Origin: Varroa destructor
Lineage: Eukaryota; Arthropoda; Arachnida; Mesostigmata; Varroidae
Reading direction: 5' to 3'
Assembly: GCF_002443255.2 (NCBI RefSeq)
Contig: NW_019211460.1
Coordinates: 34,658,079 to 34,722,078, forward strand
DNA length: 64,000 nt
Made by a program: the position numbers and the translations under genes
Shown here: piece by piece, positions 60,953 through 64,000 of the stretch
Position numbering within the stretch: the first letter of the stretch is position 1
Layout: each line of letters starts with the position of its first letter
The notes under the pieces: model-generated
Seen by the model: only the letters and a program-made list of their open reading frames with translations
Told to the model about the DNA's origin: nothing
Database searches by the model: none

Positions 60953-61949
60953 TTCGGTTCTCTGCGTGAACCATCTTATTGAGCCACAGCGGGCTGGCCG
61001 GGTGACTGGTGCAAGGAACATCCTTCGCCTGCCAAGGCAGTGGCGCTACCGGCGCCATGGCGAGAGCTCCGACGCCATTAGCTGAGAGGGAGCCCACGAC
61101 AACATCAGCTAGAGGATAGAACGAATGGAGAGATCTAATATCAATCTTAGAACAGTTATTGTGGCCTAGTGGCCCCGCTGCATCCATTATTGGTATCCCA
61201 TCCACAACATCCCGCTAAAAGTGCCTATTTTTCTGAAGCAGAAGCGCGGTTATATCCAACGGTAACTACTATAGACTTCACTGATGTATTTGTTGCCATA
61301 CACAAGACTGTTGTTTTTATAGAGAGACGCTGTATTGGGAGAGGGCAATCGCGCTGCTTAACAAAAAGCAGCCTATAGAAGCCGCGAACAAATGCATTGC
61401 TGGACCATCGTCTCTCAACGGTGAACTCTCAGCGCTCAGCGTTCGATACTCAGCAAACAAAGTCAAAAGATCACCCTCTCCCATCTGCTGTCGGCCAGCT
61501 GCAGATAAAGCCTCTGCTAATCTTAGGCCCCGAGAGAACATCTAGAGGAGTATCATCGAGGTGCTTTAACCAGAAATAATGACGTCATGTAGATGTGCCA
61601 GCGGGCCAGCATTGCCTGTTCTCGTTGGCACGCTGGAGACATAGTGTAGGTGTTTGTGTGTGTGGTACGTATGAATATATTGATAAAGTTGTGAGCCCTC
61701 CTGTTTGTGTTGTTGTTGTTATTGTCGGGTGCTCCTCTCACAACGGCAAGCGTAAATGCTGTAACAGCGGCAACAGTTTTCGTCGTCAATGGACGGTCGG
61801 ATCGCGTCTTCAAAATATAACATCGGTTAACGAATACAACAGGAGGAACCGCATCATTTGTTATAAGTAGTTCGTCGACCTATTCAGTCCTGCTTCCTTC
61901 TTACGTTTTAGGTCGATTTTTTTTTCTTTAGACGGGACCGAGAGAGAAG
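60953..61949. other. GC-richer spacer with fragmentary frames
   Basis: Up to about 61.58 kb the DNA is more GC-rich than its surroundings. It has two minus-strand open frames of 95 and 74 codons in different frames, with Ala/Gly/Pro/Leu-rich products. No start, splice or homology evidence makes either a gene. A decayed mobile element or regulatory DNA is possible. Confidence 0.35.
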
Positions 61950-62707
61950 ATGAAATTTTTCGAATATTCTGTTATTCTCTTACTTAGCAACGCTTGTGCT
62001 GGTTAGTCATAGATGTACTGTTGTAATTTAGTGCTGGGCATCCCAGACGGCTATTGCTAAATGTATCAACTCAGTGACAGTGTCTTATCCACTAGTCAGG
62101 AGATCGCTCTACTAATTCAAGCTTTTGTGTTCGTGGTAAACCTAACCGTAGTACAGGCAGAATTGTCATAGTATAGTCGACATGAGAAGTGCGTGAACTA
62201 AGTTGTGTTTAAGAGCGTGTACTGTTTGTGTGTTGGAAAGACATGAGCGTTAACGGTGCGAACTTCATTGATACAGTCATCTCGACCATAAATAGGTAAG
62301 ATGAAATATCACCAACTAGGTAATTTAAGAGGAAGTTTATTTATGCAGAGTAACTTAACAGGAGAAAGTTGCTTCAACTTTTTCTAGCTTTAATATGCAG
62401 CCGAGTTAATTAATAGTTAATATTGAATTATATATATATGAATATGATATTTTATAAGTAATATTTCTGCCATATAATTCTGGCAAGTACAAAAATTGTT
62501 ATATGGTTGAACAAAGACAAACTGTACAACAGAAATAGACCTCTCCTGGCGTGCACGACAAGAGATGTTGCTTGCAGCGCCACGAGAATTCCGTTAGCTA
62601 AATACCACTTTTCGACAGTTAGATGTTTCTTGGACAAACAGAGACAGCCGACCGATTTTTCGTTTCTGTTAACACTGGAAACCAAATTCACGAGCGCGTC
62701 TCTATGA
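61950..62707 (+). CDS. Candidate secreted small protein, 3 exons, 93 aa
   Basis: The exon 61950-62001 starts with ATG and encodes a clear signal peptide (MKFFEYSVILLLSNACA), ending GCTG|GTTAGT. The exon 62241-62295 follows AAAG, completes the split codon and reads MSVNGANFIDTVISTIN before AATAG|GTAAGA. The exon 62533-62707 follows ACAACAG, again in phase, and runs to a stop, with five Cys-containing positions in a basic segment. The first two exons are the more convincing. The third could be chance, since the opposite strand is also open there. The ATG at 62243 could alternatively be the start of its own gene. No family is recognised. Regulation is unknown. Confidence 0.4.
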
Positions 62708-62720
62708 GGAAACATCACAG

Positions 62721-62755
<35 letters not shown>

Positions 62756-62756
62756 T
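62721..62756. repeat. Compound (CA)n(TA)n microsatellite
   Basis: About nine CA units directly followed by about ten TA units. Confidence 0.95.
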
Positions 62757-64000
62757 AAAAACAAATATATTAAGCCATGCATCACAACAGCCTGTTGCTT
62801 ATGCATGAACACCTAACCTTCATTAAGGTGTCCACGTTTGTTTAAAGCAAAATAGAAGTGAACGATTCAACAATTTGCGTCATATCTAGCTAGCAGGTAA
62901 TAAAGACACAAACGCTCGCAGCGGAGGGTTGTGAGGCCTGTTTTGTTTTCGTAGAGGACAGAAGCGCACATTCGGCAGCACAAAGTAAAACAAGGCGTTA
63001 ATCTCTAATCAGCCCTGTGATGTTGATTATGCGCGCATTTTCGTTAAGCAGATTGCGCCAACAGGTTTTCTCGAAATCGTAGACTGGCCGGGTATCACAT
63101 TTGTTCATTTTGAATACAAATTTTGAGTAGGGGAAAATAGATTTTGGCATTCCAACTTATTCAATGCTCTTTAAGAAATTTGAAAATGTCTTTAGAAAAT
63201 ATACCGCTCTCTTAAATAAGATCTATTCTTCATTCATAAAAATTTTGTTTGGCGGCGGTAGCCTTTTTGTCAGACCCTTATTATTACTCATGACGTCTTG
63301 TTTTCTAGATTCGATAAAAAATATCTGCCACCTTCTAATCATAACGTTTCGATTTAGTATAGATTTACTTATATGTCGATTGTGAAATCCATGGAACCCA
63401 GGCAACAAAAAAACGCATGCTGGTGAAGCTTTACGTCGTACTAACATTCAATTAACCAAAGAATTCAAATACAGTCGGAAATATGATTGTACTTTCTGTT
63501 TAATGAGTATAACTTAATCAGCATTTATTTTTCCGACTGTAGTAATTTAAAAATGGATAATCTTATCAATATTCGCATCAAAACACCCGAAATATCTATT
63601 TGCCTCTTACTACAACTAGCTTTGTTGGAAAACGCGCTGGAAGACGGTCTCGAGAGCCTTCCCCTATGAACCGTATTAGCCTAATTAGGCAACAATCAAC
63701 CGATACGGTAACAAGCACTCTTGGCATGGCAACAAGTATTTTTTGAAAATTATGCGTATTGTCACATTTAGTTTTTACGTTTACATATAATAAATAGAGA
63801 AAGTTGCAGTATCGAAATACTTAATTGTTTTTGATGCTGTTGAAAAGCTGAAAAGTTAACTTCTAGAAGAACGACATCAAGTTGCAAGCTACTTAGGAGT
63901 GCACCGGCTATTGCTTGATTGAACTCAACACCTTTATGTGGTGGCATACGATGACAAAATAATGGACGACGTTTATCGTACAAACAAGTTTGATATATAT
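62757..64000. other. No gene seen
   Basis: AT-rich DNA at the right window edge. Short open frames only, with no splice or homology support. Confidence 0.5.

Overview
The window looks like a piece of an arthropod nuclear genome, most likely a chelicerate such as a parasitiform mite. That assignment is an inference. The DNA is AT-rich, with multi-exon genes, GT-AG introns from about 100 bases to about 7 kb, many short microsatellites and one 100-N assembly gap. There are no operons, tRNAs, rRNAs or CRISPR arrays. All confident genes lie on the minus strand.

Layout from left to right. 0-8 kb: mostly empty AT-rich DNA, with one possible signal-peptide exon at the left edge. 8.4-15.2 kb: a secreted low-complexity protein built around a degenerate decapeptide repeat rich in Tyr, Pro, Gln and Ser; its exons were joined by splice phase. 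15.2-21.3 kb: no gene seen. 21.5-24.0 kb: a three-exon type I membrane protein with an anosmin-like Cys-rich N-terminus, an FN3-like ectodomain, one transmembrane helix and a basic tail. 26.1-28.3 kb: the last two exons of a C2H2 zinc-finger gene, with an intron inside one finger. 31.4-51.2 kb: DNA topoisomerase I, reconstructed as ten exons encoding about 1220 residues. 57.1-60.6 kb: a complete six-exon DENND10 (FAM45) gene with a polyadenylation signal. 60.7-62.7 kb: weaker plus-strand candidates, one with a signal-peptide exon.

The Top1 gene is the centrepiece. Its catalytic core is conventional and carries the full catalytic set, but its disordered N-terminal region is far longer than in vertebrates. 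It includes Lys-Asp/Ser-His-Arg repeats, acidic runs and a (GAT)n coding microsatellite. It also has a 31-nt microexon and a GC-AG intron. Two GC-rich, CAG-rich blocks (about 35.2-38.5 kb inside a Top1 intron, and 50.4-52.9 kb around exon 1) resemble 5'UTR or promoter DNA.

Three perfect inverted repeats with 0-5 nt loops (2.4, 20.7 and 32.2 kb) and one 43-bp tandem duplication are the clearest non-gene structures. I found no clear previously undescribed multi-gene system. The most novel-looking items are the decapeptide-repeat secreted protein, the anosmin-like membrane receptor lacking a visible WAP domain, and the set of perfect hairpins.
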